The notes beneath the pieces were generated by a model that did not search any database, was not told the DNA's origin, and was given only the letters and a program-made list of their open reading frames with translations. 64,000 nucleotides of DNA, taken from positions 124,001 through 188,000 of the forward strand of contig CAYMRX010000003.1 of NCBI GenBank assembly GCA_964393035.1. Reading direction: 5' to 3'. How positions within the stretch are numbered: the stretch's first letter is position 1; every line of letters begins with the position of its first letter. The position numbers were made by a program, and so were the translations under genes. Below, piece after piece: positions 19,966 through 28,759 of this stretch. Source of the stretch: Tabrizicola_A sp964393035. Lineage in GTDB: Bacteria > Pseudomonadota > Alphaproteobacteria > Rhodobacterales > Rhodobacteraceae.

Positions 19966-20472
19966 TCAAGGCATTACCTTCATGAGATCGGACAGGCGAA
20001 AACTCTTTCCGCCCGCCATTTCCCAGAGGGTGCGGCCTTGCCACGCGGCAAAGATCAACGCGGCCGCGTCGCGCCCCTTTGCACCACCCCCCCGCCGTTT
20101 CGCCAAAGCGGCCTCCACCGCAGCGCGCCATGCCTCAGCGGCCTTGGTCAATTCCACATCGCGCAACGACAAGGCAAGCAGTTGTGCCCCCGGCACCGGC
20201 AAATGTTTCAGCAGCGCCTGCACGCCTTTTGCCGAAGCAAGCGCATCATCTTCGGCCTGTTGCAGTGCAACCGACAGACGCGCCCATTCCGCGCGGCCAG
20301 CCGCCCGGATCATCCCTTCCACCGAACCAAATCGTTGTGAGAGTGTTGCTGGCGCCAAACCACAGCGCTGCGAAATCGCACCAAAAGTCAGCGCCTTTTC
20401 ACCGGATTCAGCAAGCGCCTCCATAAGATACGCGAAAATCTTGTTGTCGTCTTGAAGCTTGGGTCGTGCCAT
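19966..20472 (-). CDS. TetR-family transcriptional regulator
   Basis: A 168-residue protein with a TetR-type helix-turn-helix in the first 55 residues (FGAISQRCGLAPATLSQRFGSVEGMIRAA). The rest is an alanine-rich helical ligand domain of unknown specificity. The target is unknown; it lies between fmt and a glycosyltransferase-like gene on its own strand. Confidence 0.75.
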   Translation of the reverse strand: MARPKLQDDNKIFAYLMEALAESGEKALTFGAISQRCGLAPATLSQRFGSVEGMIRAAGRAEWARLSVALQQAEDDALASAKGVQALLKHLPVPGAQLLALSLRDVELTKAAEAWRAAVEAALAKRRGGGAKGRDAAALIFAAWQGRTLWEMAGGKSFRLSDLMKVMP

Positions 20473-20512
20473 TCTTTCAACATGAACGAGTGTTAGGAAA
20501 ATTCAAGAACAA

Positions 20513-21412
20513 TCAGTCATGCTCTTGGGTTGAACTATCCGAAACCTTGTTAATCTGGTCAATCCGCCGCACGCCAGCCTGTTTTTCCAACATTCGTTTG
20601 CCTTGGCGTGCCAGCCCGACCTCTTTCAGAATTTCCCATTTGCGATAATGCACGGTGAAAATCTCGCGTCCTTCGGGTAGGGGCTCCCCTCGCAGGCTAC
20701 CCCCGAGAATAAAGTGTTGCTCCTCTGGCAGGATGTTCCAGCTCAAGCCTGATTTCTGTATCGCCAACGGCAAACTGATTTGGTCAAGATATGGGCGGCG
20801 CCCTGGTATTTCTTCATTTTTGTCAATAACTTGCGCAACATCCATCCAAACTTGCGGGAAAGACTTGCCCTCGTTGTTTTTGTGGCCTTCTGGAAAGCTG
20901 AACAGACCTGACGAGAAGTATGGAATGCGCCCCCGCGCGCCCTTTTGGCGCATCAAACGTATCCGTTCTTCGGGTACGGCCATACCGCAAGTGTCATAAA
21001 TCAGCCCCCAGGTCTTGCCTGTACCCCAAATCATCGAAGCGGCGGGCGTCAGCGAAACATGGCCCGCCCTGACAAGGTTTTCGACCTTGTTGGGCCGCAG
21101 GCACAGCACATCGCTGTCAAAAAACGCAGAAAACTCCGTCTCACGCGGCTCTAAAGTTGCAAGGATTTTATTGCCATGGGGGTATTCGGGGGCAAACCGG
21201 CCCTCAACCTGAAAGGGCCGCACCTCGCAACCCAGTTTTGCGAGAACGGCAAGCACATTCTTGGACAGCGTGTCGAACTTGGTGTCCGGGCAATAGCCGA
21301 CCAGAGCCACGGTCTGACCGAACTGCTGGCGCAACGAACCTGCAAGATAACAGGCCATCAACTCATATTTCGGCGGTTCAACAATGAAATAGACAGTCAG
21401 ACGAGGGGACAT
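20513..21412 (-). CDS. Glycosyltransferase-like protein (GT-A fold, DxD)
   Basis: About 299 residues. The sequence LTVYFIVEPPKYELMACYLAGSL begins a nucleotide-sugar-binding-like domain, and FFDSDVLCLRP supplies a DxD-type metal motif near residue 105. A family is not recognised with certainty. The ATG at 21412 has a modest ribosome binding site. The 180-bp gap to the divergent glycosyltransferase gene carries an inverted repeat. The role is probably surface polysaccharide or protein glycosylation. Confidence 0.6.
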   Translation of the reverse strand: MSPRLTVYFIVEPPKYELMACYLAGSLRQQFGQTVALVGYCPDTKFDTLSKNVLAVLAKLGCEVRPFQVEGRFAPEYPHGNKILATLEPRETEFSAFFDSDVLCLRPNKVENLVRAGHVSLTPAASMIWGTGKTWGLIYDTCGMAVPEERIRLMRQKGARGRIPYFSSGLFSFPEGHKNNEGKSFPQVWMDVAQVIDKNEEIPGRRPYLDQISLPLAIQKSGLSWNILPEEQHFILGGSLRGEPLPEGREIFTVHYRKWEILKEVGLARQGKRMLEKQAGVRRIDQINKVSDSSTQEHD

Positions 21413-21508
21413 GGCAGTCTCTTGGTCGCGGCCCAAATTGGCACAAGCCAGACTATGCCGAAGTGGTTCTCGCTTGTCACCCCGGCGGAGCAGCGCAATT
21501 CCCCAAAT

Positions 21509-21527
21509 TGTTGCTAAATTCGCAACA
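21509..21527. promoter_or_regulatory. Inverted repeat in a divergent intergenic region
   Basis: TGTTGC and GCAACA flank seven bases in an AT-rich patch between two divergent glycosyltransferase-type genes. It could be an operator; no regulator is assigned. Confidence 0.3.
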
Positions 21528-21592
21528 GTTTACGGGCGCAGGGGCGTCATAGGGTCGGCCCGCCGCCTTGCCGGTTTACAGAGTTCTCGGTT

Positions 21593-23542
21593 ATGTTCAG
21601 CCAAGAACAAAAGACCTTAGCAACTGGTCTGCCGAATAAGGCGGTCGTGGTGAATTTGAAAGTCGGAAATGTATTGCAGGACGATCAGGCCCGCCCCCGT
21701 GGCGCGGGCAATCAATGGGGCATTTCACCCTTCAGCCTGAAACGCCGCATCAGCCCGCATGGGCAACTGACCGCTGTCTCGATGATGAAAGACGAAGGCC
21801 CCTTTGTCATCGAATGGGTTGCGCATCATCTCGCGATTGGGTTCACAGATCTGGTCGTCTATACGAATGATTGTTCGGATGGCACCGACGACATGCTGAT
21901 CCGCCTGGAAGAACTCGGGCTTTGCCACCACCGCCGCAATATCATCCCAGAAGGAATCCGCCCGCAACCCTCGGCCCTGAACTATGCGCAGGACGAGCCT
22001 GTGGTCGGGCAGTCAGACTGGGTGATGGTGTTTGATGCGGATGAATTTCTGGCGATCAAATATGGCGACGGCACCATTGATGACCTGATCGGCGCCGCGA
22101 AAGCGCAGGGTGCCAACGGCATTGTAGTGACATGGCGGATCTTCGGATCGGGCGGGGTTGTGGATTGGAGCCGCGTCCCCGTGACCGAACAATATCTCAT
22201 GGCCGCGCCGCAGACATGGAACAAGGGCTGGGGCGTGAAAACATTTTTCACCTTCGACCCTGAGTATTGGAAGCTGGGCATCCATCGGCCCAAGATGAAA
22301 ACCCGCCACATCAAAACCGAGTTTCCCGATCGGGTGAAGTGGCTGAACGGGTCCGGCCGCGAAATGGAAGATTACTTCAAGTTTCGCGGCTGGCGGTCGA
22401 TTACCCGGACCGTCGGCTATGATTGGGTGCAGTTGAACCACTATGCCGTGAAATCGGTCGACAGCTATGCCATCCGCAAAATGCGCGGCAATGTGAACAA
22501 CAAGGCAGATAAATATAACAGCGATTACTGGAGCTTGCAGGATCGTAACGAGGTGCGCGACGAAACGATGCTGCGTTATACCAAGGCCCGGAACCGCATC
22601 ATTGACCAGCTTTTGGAAGACCCCGAACTGAACCGGCTGCACCACGCAGCGGTGGCGCGGGCGGAAGGCCGCCTTGCAGAATTGAAGCAGACGGAAGCCT
22701 ATCACCAACTGGTTGCAGACCTTGCCGCCGCCTCCGCCGTGCCGATCACTCAGATCGTGGCCAAGCCTCCGCAAGCGCGCGACAAGGCGAAGATCGCCGC
22801 GCTCATGTCAGACGTCGAAAGGCAACGCGGGGAGAAAGCCAAGGCTGATCGCAAAGCCGGCCCCAAAGAGCCCGCGGCGGAAGCCGCCCCGATGGGGTCG
22901 TACAACCCCGGCCCGATTGATCTTTCAAGCGACCTTTCGGTTGCGGTTCATGCCAACCATAGCATGAAGCTGCCGCTGGACCCAAGGGTGTTTGCAGCGC
23001 ATGTGTTGCCACAGATTCAGGCGGGCAAGTTTGAACGCGGACTGGCACGCAAGATGCCCGCGGTCTTGCCGAAGCAGGCGCGCGTGCTGGAAATCGGATC
23101 GGCTGTGGGCTTTTTGGCAGGGCATTGCGCAAATATCCGAACGGATATTCACTTTACCTTGCAGGAAGATGATCCAAACCTGCGGCAGATGATGCAGGTA
23201 GTTTACCACCTCTCCAATCGGGCCTTCAATGACCGCTTTGTTCTGTCACCGACAACGCTGCAAGACCTTTGCGCCGACACATTGGAATTGATTGCATCGG
23301 TTCAGCCAACCAGCCTTTTGTTGGCAGATGCACGACTCTCGCCCCAGATCCTTTGCGCCGTGTTTTCGGCCCTAAAGCAGCCTGCGCCGATGCAAATCTT
23401 TCTTTACGGCAGGTTGCTTGAGGCGTGGCATAGCGAAATTGAAACGATTTCGACCCATCTTCAGACGCTGGGTTACCAGCCGACCGACAGCTTTGATCCC
23501 TATATCTGCCGCGGGTTTGCCCTGATCGATACGCCCGCTTGA
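21593..23542 (+). CDS. Two-domain protein: family 2-type glycosyltransferase plus methyltransferase-like domain
   Basis: A 649-residue protein. After a 60-residue leader, a GT2/GT92-like domain (about 60-330) shows VSMMKDEGPFVIEWVAHHL, YTNDCSDGTDDML and the DxD in VFDADEFLAI. A helical linker (about 340-440) is rich in alanine, lysine and glutamate. The C-terminal part (about 450-649) begins a Rossmann-like fold at RVLEIGSAVGFLAGHC, resembling SAM-methyltransferase motif I, and continues FTLQEDDPNLRQMM. The fusion suggests adding and modifying a sugar in one polypeptide. Whether the second domain still binds SAM is not shown. Confidence 0.7.
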   Translation: MFSQEQKTLATGLPNKAVVVNLKVGNVLQDDQARPRGAGNQWGISPFSLKRRISPHGQLTAVSMMKDEGPFVIEWVAHHLAIGFTDLVVYTNDCSDGTDDMLIRLEELGLCHHRRNIIPEGIRPQPSALNYAQDEPVVGQSDWVMVFDADEFLAIKYGDGTIDDLIGAAKAQGANGIVVTWRIFGSGGVVDWSRVPVTEQYLMAAPQTWNKGWGVKTFFTFDPEYWKLGIHRPKMKTRHIKTEFPDRVKWLNGSGREMEDYFKFRGWRSITRTVGYDWVQLNHYAVKSVDSYAIRKMRGNVNNKADKYNSDYWSLQDRNEVRDETMLRYTKARNRIIDQLLEDPELNRLHHAAVARAEGRLAELKQTEAYHQLVADLAAASAVPITQIVAKPPQARDKAKIAALMSDVERQRGEKAKADRKAGPKEPAAEAAPMGSYNPGPIDLSSDLSVAVHANHSMKLPLDPRVFAAHVLPQIQAGKFERGLARKMPAVLPKQARVLEIGSAVGFLAGHCANIRTDIHFTLQEDDPNLRQMMQVVYHLSNRAFNDRFVLSPTTLQDLCADTLELIASVQPTSLLLADARLSPQILCAVFSALKQPAPMQIFLYGRLLEAWHSEIETISTHLQTLGYQPTDSFDPYICRGFALIDTPA

Positions 23543-23611
23543 CGAACTGGACTTGCCGCCAGAGCTACGGCAATGTTTCGAAAACACAAACAAATATGAG
23601 GCCCGAGTATT

Positions 23612-24427
23612 ATGTCCATCCCTGTGCGCCGCCCTGTTGCCTCACTTTGGATCGGTGAAAAGCTGCATTATCTGAACCAGCTTTGCCTGCGCAGCCATGT
23701 GCGGCAAGGCCACCCCACAACGCTTTACTGCACCGACACGGTGTTGAATGTACCCGAAGGCGTGATCGTGAAACCGGCAACCGATATCATGGCGATCGAC
23801 ATGGATATCGTGCGGCAAACCTCGGAATCTTTCCTGTCCAATGTGTTCCGCTACAAGATGATCCAGAAAACCGATGCGGTCTGGATCGACTGCGACGCCT
23901 ATTGCCACAAGCCGTTTCCCGATGAGATGACCCATATTTTTGCCGGCCACGGGTTTCGCGGCGCGCTGAATTGCGGCGTGGTCTACATTCCGCAAAAAGG
24001 CGCGCTGATGGATCAGCTTCTGGACTATTACGACCACCTTCCTGCCGCACCGGCCTGGTTCAACAAGCAGCAGCGCAAGCGGATCGACAAGCAGGATCCA
24101 TCGCTGCCGCAGGCGGTACGGATATATAACGCCGAACGCACGGCCTTTGGCCCACAGGCGTTCACCTATTTCGCGCAGCAGACCGGAGATTATGAACGGG
24201 CGCTCACTTATGACGTGCTGTACCCGGTGCCCTTCCAGTTGAACGATGTGTTTTACGACCCGCATTGCAACGTCGAGGGCCATTTCACCGAGGCCACGTT
24301 ATCGGTGCATCTTTACACCAACGGCACCCGCCCGTGGTGGCGCAAGAACCCGCCGCTGCCGGGGTCTTATGCCGACCGGATGTGCAAGATTGAAGGCGTG
24401 ACCCCGGCGGAGGCGCTGGAAGAATAG
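23612..24427 (+). CDS. Glycosyltransferase with sugar-binding DXD region (GT32-like)
   Basis: A 271-residue protein. The early segment SLWIGEKLHYLNQLCLRSHVRQGH and the following TTLYCTD resemble the start of DXD-containing glycosyltransferases. RYKMIQKTDAVWIDCDAYCHKPFP carries the DxD metal motif, and NCGVVYIP follows. It lies 69 bases after the two-domain glycosyltransferase on the same strand and probably belongs to the same pathway. Donor and acceptor are unknown. Confidence 0.68.
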   Translation: MSIPVRRPVASLWIGEKLHYLNQLCLRSHVRQGHPTTLYCTDTVLNVPEGVIVKPATDIMAIDMDIVRQTSESFLSNVFRYKMIQKTDAVWIDCDAYCHKPFPDEMTHIFAGHGFRGALNCGVVYIPQKGALMDQLLDYYDHLPAAPAWFNKQQRKRIDKQDPSLPQAVRIYNAERTAFGPQAFTYFAQQTGDYERALTYDVLYPVPFQLNDVFYDPHCNVEGHFTEATLSVHLYTNGTRPWWRKNPPLPGSYADRMCKIEGVTPAEALEE

Positions 24428-24436
24428 GTGCCCGCC

Positions 24437-26032
24437 TTAGCTTTTCGTGCGGAAAAACCCAAAGCCGTTTGGCCCAAGGGCAACAGCATTACCGGTCAGG
24501 ATGCAATCCTGCATCGGGCCGATTGCATCCCCGACATTGGGAAGATCAACCGTCATAGGTTCTGGCAACAGATTGAAAACACAAATCAATGCAGTTTCAC
24601 CCTGCCCTCGCCGGAAAGCCAGGATCGGCTCGGGTGTTTCCAGAAACTGGCAATCGCCCAACCGCAACGCTGCGCTCTCCTTGCGAAAGGTAATCATCGC
24701 CCGATAATGCTCCAGAACGGAGTCTGACCGACCCGCCTGCGCCGCCGCATGCCGCGCGGCCTGCGCAGGCTTCACCGGCAGCCAAGGCGTTCCGAGGGTA
24801 AAGCCGCCATGGTCCGAGCCATCCCAGACCATTGGCGTGCGGGTATTGTCGCGGCCGACCGGCGCGGGCCAAAAGGCGATCCCTTGCGGGTCTGTCAATT
24901 CGGTGAACGACAGTTCGGTATCGGTTTGGCCAAGCTCCTCTCCCTGCCAAAGACAGATTGATCCGGGGAAGGACAGCAAAAGCGCCCCCGCCTGCTTCGC
25001 CAATGCCTCGGGGCTGGCCCCATAGGCCGCCCAGCGCGTCACATGCCGCCGCACATCGTGGTTGGAAAACGCCCACATTGGCCAACCATTTGGCGCGCCA
25101 GTAAAAAATTCTTCGATCTTGCGGCGGAAAAAGCCTGCGGAATAGTCATCCCCGAACATCTCGAAGCTGTAACACTGATGCAATCGCCCCGGCGCGGTAT
25201 AGGCGCCCATCATGGCGATGGCGTGATGTGTCTCGCCCACCTCACCCACCGAGGTGCGGTCGGGGTAAGCATCCAGGACCCGGCGGATGCGCCCCAGCCA
25301 GCCGATATTCTCGGGCTGGTTCTTGGAGAACAGATGATACTGCATGTTATAGGGGTTGGCCTCTGGCTGCGGTTTTACCCGGTAGTCGGCGGCATCGTCA
25401 CGCAGTTGGCGGTCGTGGTAGAAGTAGTTGACCGTATCAAAACGGAAGCCATCCAGCCCACGATCGAGCCAAAAGCGCAGCGTCTCCTCATGCCACGCCA
25501 CCACCTCGGGATTGTGAAAGTTGAAATCCGGCTGGCTGGCGAGAAAATTGTGGAAGTAATACTGCCGCCGCCGCGCATCCCAAGTCCAAGCCGGGCCCCC
25601 AAAGACCGAAAGCCAGTTGTTCGGCGGGCTGCCATCGGGGCGGGGGTCAGCCCAGACATACCAATCGGCCTTGGGTCCGCTGCGGCCTTGCCGGCTTTCC
25701 TGAAAGGCCGGGTGTTGATCAGACGAATGTGACATCACCTGATCGACGATCACCTTCAAACCAAGCGCGTGCGCCTGCGCGATCAGGGTATCGAAATCGG
25801 CCAAGGTGCCAAACACCGGATCAATGTTGCGATAGTCCGAAACATCATAGCCCATATCGGCCATGGGTGAGGTGAACACCGGCGAAAGCCAGACCACATC
25901 CACGCCCAGATCGGCAAGATATGGCAATCTGCGCGTGATGCCGGCCAAGTCGCCCACCCCGTCGCCGTTGTCATCCTGAAAAGACCGCGGATAGACCTGA
26001 TAGGTTACCGCGCCGCGCCACCAATCGCTCAT
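24437..26032 (-). CDS. Alpha-glucosidase, GH13 family
   Basis: A 531-residue (beta/alpha)8-barrel glycosidase. The predicted catalytic residues are nucleophile Asp199 (GFRFDT), acid/base Glu264 (SVGEVGE) and transition-state Asp326 (FSNHDVRR). The N-terminus WWRGAVTYQVYPRSFQDDNGDGVGDL is typical of the oligo-1,6-glucosidase / alpha-glucosidase branch. No signal peptide is seen, so it should act in the cytoplasm on small alpha-glucosides. The ATG at 26032 is preceded by GGGGCGGCGG; the long upstream extension of the frame is not credible. It diverges from an MFS gene. Confidence 0.88.
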   Translation of the reverse strand: MSDWWRGAVTYQVYPRSFQDDNGDGVGDLAGITRRLPYLADLGVDVVWLSPVFTSPMADMGYDVSDYRNIDPVFGTLADFDTLIAQAHALGLKVIVDQVMSHSSDQHPAFQESRQGRSGPKADWYVWADPRPDGSPPNNWLSVFGGPAWTWDARRRQYYFHNFLASQPDFNFHNPEVVAWHEETLRFWLDRGLDGFRFDTVNYFYHDRQLRDDAADYRVKPQPEANPYNMQYHLFSKNQPENIGWLGRIRRVLDAYPDRTSVGEVGETHHAIAMMGAYTAPGRLHQCYSFEMFGDDYSAGFFRRKIEEFFTGAPNGWPMWAFSNHDVRRHVTRWAAYGASPEALAKQAGALLLSFPGSICLWQGEELGQTDTELSFTELTDPQGIAFWPAPVGRDNTRTPMVWDGSDHGGFTLGTPWLPVKPAQAARHAAAQAGRSDSVLEHYRAMITFRKESAALRLGDCQFLETPEPILAFRRGQGETALICVFNLLPEPMTVDLPNVGDAIGPMQDCILTGNAVALGPNGFGFFRTKS

Positions 26033-26209
26033 ACCGCCGCCCCATGTTGATCGCTCCACCCTGCCAAGCGCCGGATGGCGCGGCAAGGGGGGAAGCAGCG
26101 TGGCGATGGCGGCCAGCCGCTGCGGCAGGCTTGTAGCCGTCACAAAATTCCGTTTGACGGCGCCACCCCGTCGGCGCAGGTTCCGGGGCCGAACAACGGG
26201 ACATGCGCC

Positions 26210-27457
26210 ATGACTGACACCACGACCAAAACACCCTTGATAACGCCTGTCCTGATGGCCGGATGTGTCATTCTGATGCTGTCTTTCGCCGTGCGCGCCA
26301 GTTTCGGCGTATTCCAGATCCCCATCGCCACCGAGTTCGGCTGGCCGCGGGCCGAGTTTTCCTTGGCCATCGCCATTCAGAATCTGGCCTGGGGGATCGG
26401 GCAGCCGATGTTCGGGGCGATTGCGGAACGTTTCGGCGACCGCAAGGCGATCATTTCGGGTGCGGTTCTTTATGCGCTGGGGTTGGTGTTGTCGGCCTAT
26501 GCCACCGGGCCGGGACAGCATCAGCTTTTGAACATCATGATCGGCTTTGGCATCGCGGGCACCGGCTTTGGCGTGGTGCTGGCCGTTGTGGGCCGTGCCA
26601 CCAGCGCCGAAAACCGGTCGATGGCCTTGGGGATCGCGACTGCGGCAGGTTCGGCCGGGCAGGTCTTCGGCGCCCCGCTGGCAGAGATCCTGCTGCAAAG
26701 CCATCCTTGGCAGACCGTGTTCATGATCTTCGCCGTAATCATCCTGTCAACACTGGCGGCGCTGCCGTTTTTGTCCACCGGCAAGGTTGCCACAAAGGCC
26801 GAGTTGGAAGACAGCCTTGGCACGGTGTTGAAGCGCGCCTTCAAGGACCCGTCTTACACGCTGATCTTCCTTGGATTTTTCTCTTGTGGCTATCAACTGG
26901 CCTTTATCACCGCGCATTTTCCGGCCTTCATCACCGATTTCTGCGGCGCGATTGAAAGCAACAGCATGCTGGCGGGTCTGGGGATCAAGACCACATCGGC
27001 CTTGGGCGCGGTGTCGATTTCGATCATTGGGCTTTTCAACATCGTCGGCACGTTGACGGCGGGCTGGCTGGGCAAGCGCTATACCAAGAAATACTTGCTG
27101 GCCGGCGTCTACACAGGCCGCACCATCGCCGCTGCCGTGTTCATTCTGATGCCGATCACCCCTGCATCGGTTCTGATCTTTTCTGCCGTCATGGGGGCCT
27201 TGTGGCTTGCCACCGTGCCGCTGACCTCGGGGCTTGTCGCGCATATCTACGGCATCCGCTATATGGGCACGCTTTACGGCTTCATCTTCCTTTCCCACCA
27301 GATCGGCGGCTTCCTTGGGGTCTGGCTGGGCGGCAAGATGTTCGACATCACTGGCGATTACACCTTGGTCTGGTGGATTGGCGTCGGCGTCGGGGCGTTT
27401 TCGGCCATCGTGCATCTGCCCGTGCGCGAGCGCCCCTTGCAGGCGGCTGCGGCCTAA
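26210..27457 (+). CDS. MFS transporter
   Basis: A 415-residue membrane protein with about 12 hydrophobic helices. The loop between helices 2 and 3 (GAIAERFGDRKAII) matches the MFS signature, and the central loop lies around LEDSLGTVLKRAFKDPS. It resembles the CynX/NimT or oxalate/formate antiporter-like MFS members annotated in this family. The substrate is unknown. It diverges from the alpha-glucosidase, but no sugar-specific motif ties them. Confidence 0.8.
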   Translation: MTDTTTKTPLITPVLMAGCVILMLSFAVRASFGVFQIPIATEFGWPRAEFSLAIAIQNLAWGIGQPMFGAIAERFGDRKAIISGAVLYALGLVLSAYATGPGQHQLLNIMIGFGIAGTGFGVVLAVVGRATSAENRSMALGIATAAGSAGQVFGAPLAEILLQSHPWQTVFMIFAVIILSTLAALPFLSTGKVATKAELEDSLGTVLKRAFKDPSYTLIFLGFFSCGYQLAFITAHFPAFITDFCGAIESNSMLAGLGIKTTSALGAVSISIIGLFNIVGTLTAGWLGKRYTKKYLLAGVYTGRTIAAAVFILMPITPASVLIFSAVMGALWLATVPLTSGLVAHIYGIRYMGTLYGFIFLSHQIGGFLGVWLGGKMFDITGDYTLVWWIGVGVGAFSAIVHLPVRERPLQAAAA

Positions 27458-27555
27458 TTCACCGGGCTTGGCGTCGCGACCGAAAACTCTAGATCGCGGT
27501 CCGGGGTGTAATCGGTTTTCTCGACCACAAAACTGGTCGGGCGGGCCTTCTTCAC
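27454..27555 (-). CDS. Possible 33-residue ORF or remnant downstream of the capsule-type gene
   Basis: Reading from GTG at 27555 gives a protein-like 33-residue sequence (contains FVVEKTDYTPDRDLEF) ending in TAG, overlapping the MFS stop. It lies in the same frame just past the TAA of the capsule-type gene. No ribosome binding site is clear, so it may be a remnant of a longer protein rather than a working gene. Confidence 0.22.
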   Translation of the reverse strand: MKKARPTSFVVEKTDYTPDRDLEFSVATPSPVN

Positions 27556-27597
27556 ACCGTCGGCGCACGGCGAAAGGGCAGCGGCTGGGTTGGCCGC

Positions 27598-28689
27598 TTA
27601 CCTTTTGTCGCGTGACCCGCGGGATTGAGCGCATTTGGCCGCAAACGCCGCGTGGTCAAACCCGGTTTCAGCAAAGCGCGGATAGTATCTGGCATCCAGC
27701 CAAGACATAAACCCATCACGCAAGTCTTGGTCAAAGCCTTGCGGGCGCGAAAAGGCCGCATTGGTCTGATCCTGATCGCCGCAGGCCGCCACCAGTTCCG
27801 GCAGCGCAAAAAAGGCGCGACCAAGGGTGATGACGGGCTTGTCGTAGAAAAACGACTGCAATCCCATGGAGGAATTCAAGGTCACGACGCCTTGCGAGGC
27901 GGCGACTTGCGCAAAACTGTCCGTCGCATTGTCCAGAACCGCGCGGCCCGTGGCCAAAAGCGAAGCCAAGAGCGGGGCAAGGCTTTCCTTCGCGCTGGGA
28001 TGCTCTTTCAGCCGCAAATGCCAGCCGGATGGCAAATGCGCCACCGCTTCGGTCAGGGCCGCTATGAACCCGGCGTAATCGCGGCACCAGCCCGCGAAAA
28101 GCCGAACCTGACTGTCATCAGGCACCTGCAAGGGGCAGAACAGAAACGGCGTATCGGGCAAAGCCCCCCCCGTTTGCTGCACATCGGCCCGCCGCGACGG
28201 CCGGGCAGTCAGCGACGCCCCCATAGCGCGCCAATCGGTCAGCGGCTGGTCGCGGAAAACACGCGCATCGCGTGGGATGCTGCTTTCTGCATTCACGCCT
28301 TCGGGGTCCAGTGTGATGCGGCCCGGCAAGGGGGCCAGTTCGGCATGCAACACGGCGGCCCCCGCGTCGCGGGCGGCATCCAGAAACAGCTTACGACCAC
28401 CAGTCAACCCGTTCCACGCCACCGCCAATCGGTCAGGGTGGCGGGTAAAATAGTGCCGCGCCCAATTGTATTGCCCGGTCAACAATGCGCGCTTTGCCCA
28501 GCGCGCCAAAGCCGTTCGTCCCGGCTTTTTCGCGCGGGCAAGGGTAGCATCAACCCGCGCGCAGGTTTCAGGCCAGCCAAAAGGGGACAAAGGCACCAGC
28601 CACAACCGCCGCGCCCCGCCTTCCACCTCGGCCAAGGCACGGAAAACGGCCGTCTTCTTGGCGTTGAACTCTTCGGGGTAAACGATCAT
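27598..28689 (-). CDS. Capsular polysaccharide synthesis/export-like protein
   Basis: About 363 residues. It resembles the KpsS/KpsC-type capsule synthesis family (beta-Kdo transferase-like): FLFCPLQVPDDSQVRLFAG opens the nucleotide-binding half, then HLRLKEHPSAKESL, VTLNSSMGLQSFFYDKPVITLGRAFF. The HP and NSSxGLQ segments are the family's hallmark. The ATG at 28689 was preferred because the upstream extension looks non-coding. It diverges from a family 2 glycosyltransferase 70 bases away, consistent with a surface polysaccharide role. Confidence 0.75.
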   Translation of the reverse strand: MIVYPEEFNAKKTAVFRALAEVEGGARRLWLVPLSPFGWPETCARVDATLARAKKPGRTALARWAKRALLTGQYNWARHYFTRHPDRLAVAWNGLTGGRKLFLDAARDAGAAVLHAELAPLPGRITLDPEGVNAESSIPRDARVFRDQPLTDWRAMGASLTARPSRRADVQQTGGALPDTPFLFCPLQVPDDSQVRLFAGWCRDYAGFIAALTEAVAHLPSGWHLRLKEHPSAKESLAPLLASLLATGRAVLDNATDSFAQVAASQGVVTLNSSMGLQSFFYDKPVITLGRAFFALPELVAACGDQDQTNAAFSRPQGFDQDLRDGFMSWLDARYYPRFAETGFDHAAFAAKCAQSRGSRDKR

Positions 28690-28759
28690 GCTGCGGCTTC
28701 CCTTCGGGCTTGCCCCTTTGTAACCCGACTGACCTGCCCGCGAAAGCCGCCCTGCCCCA

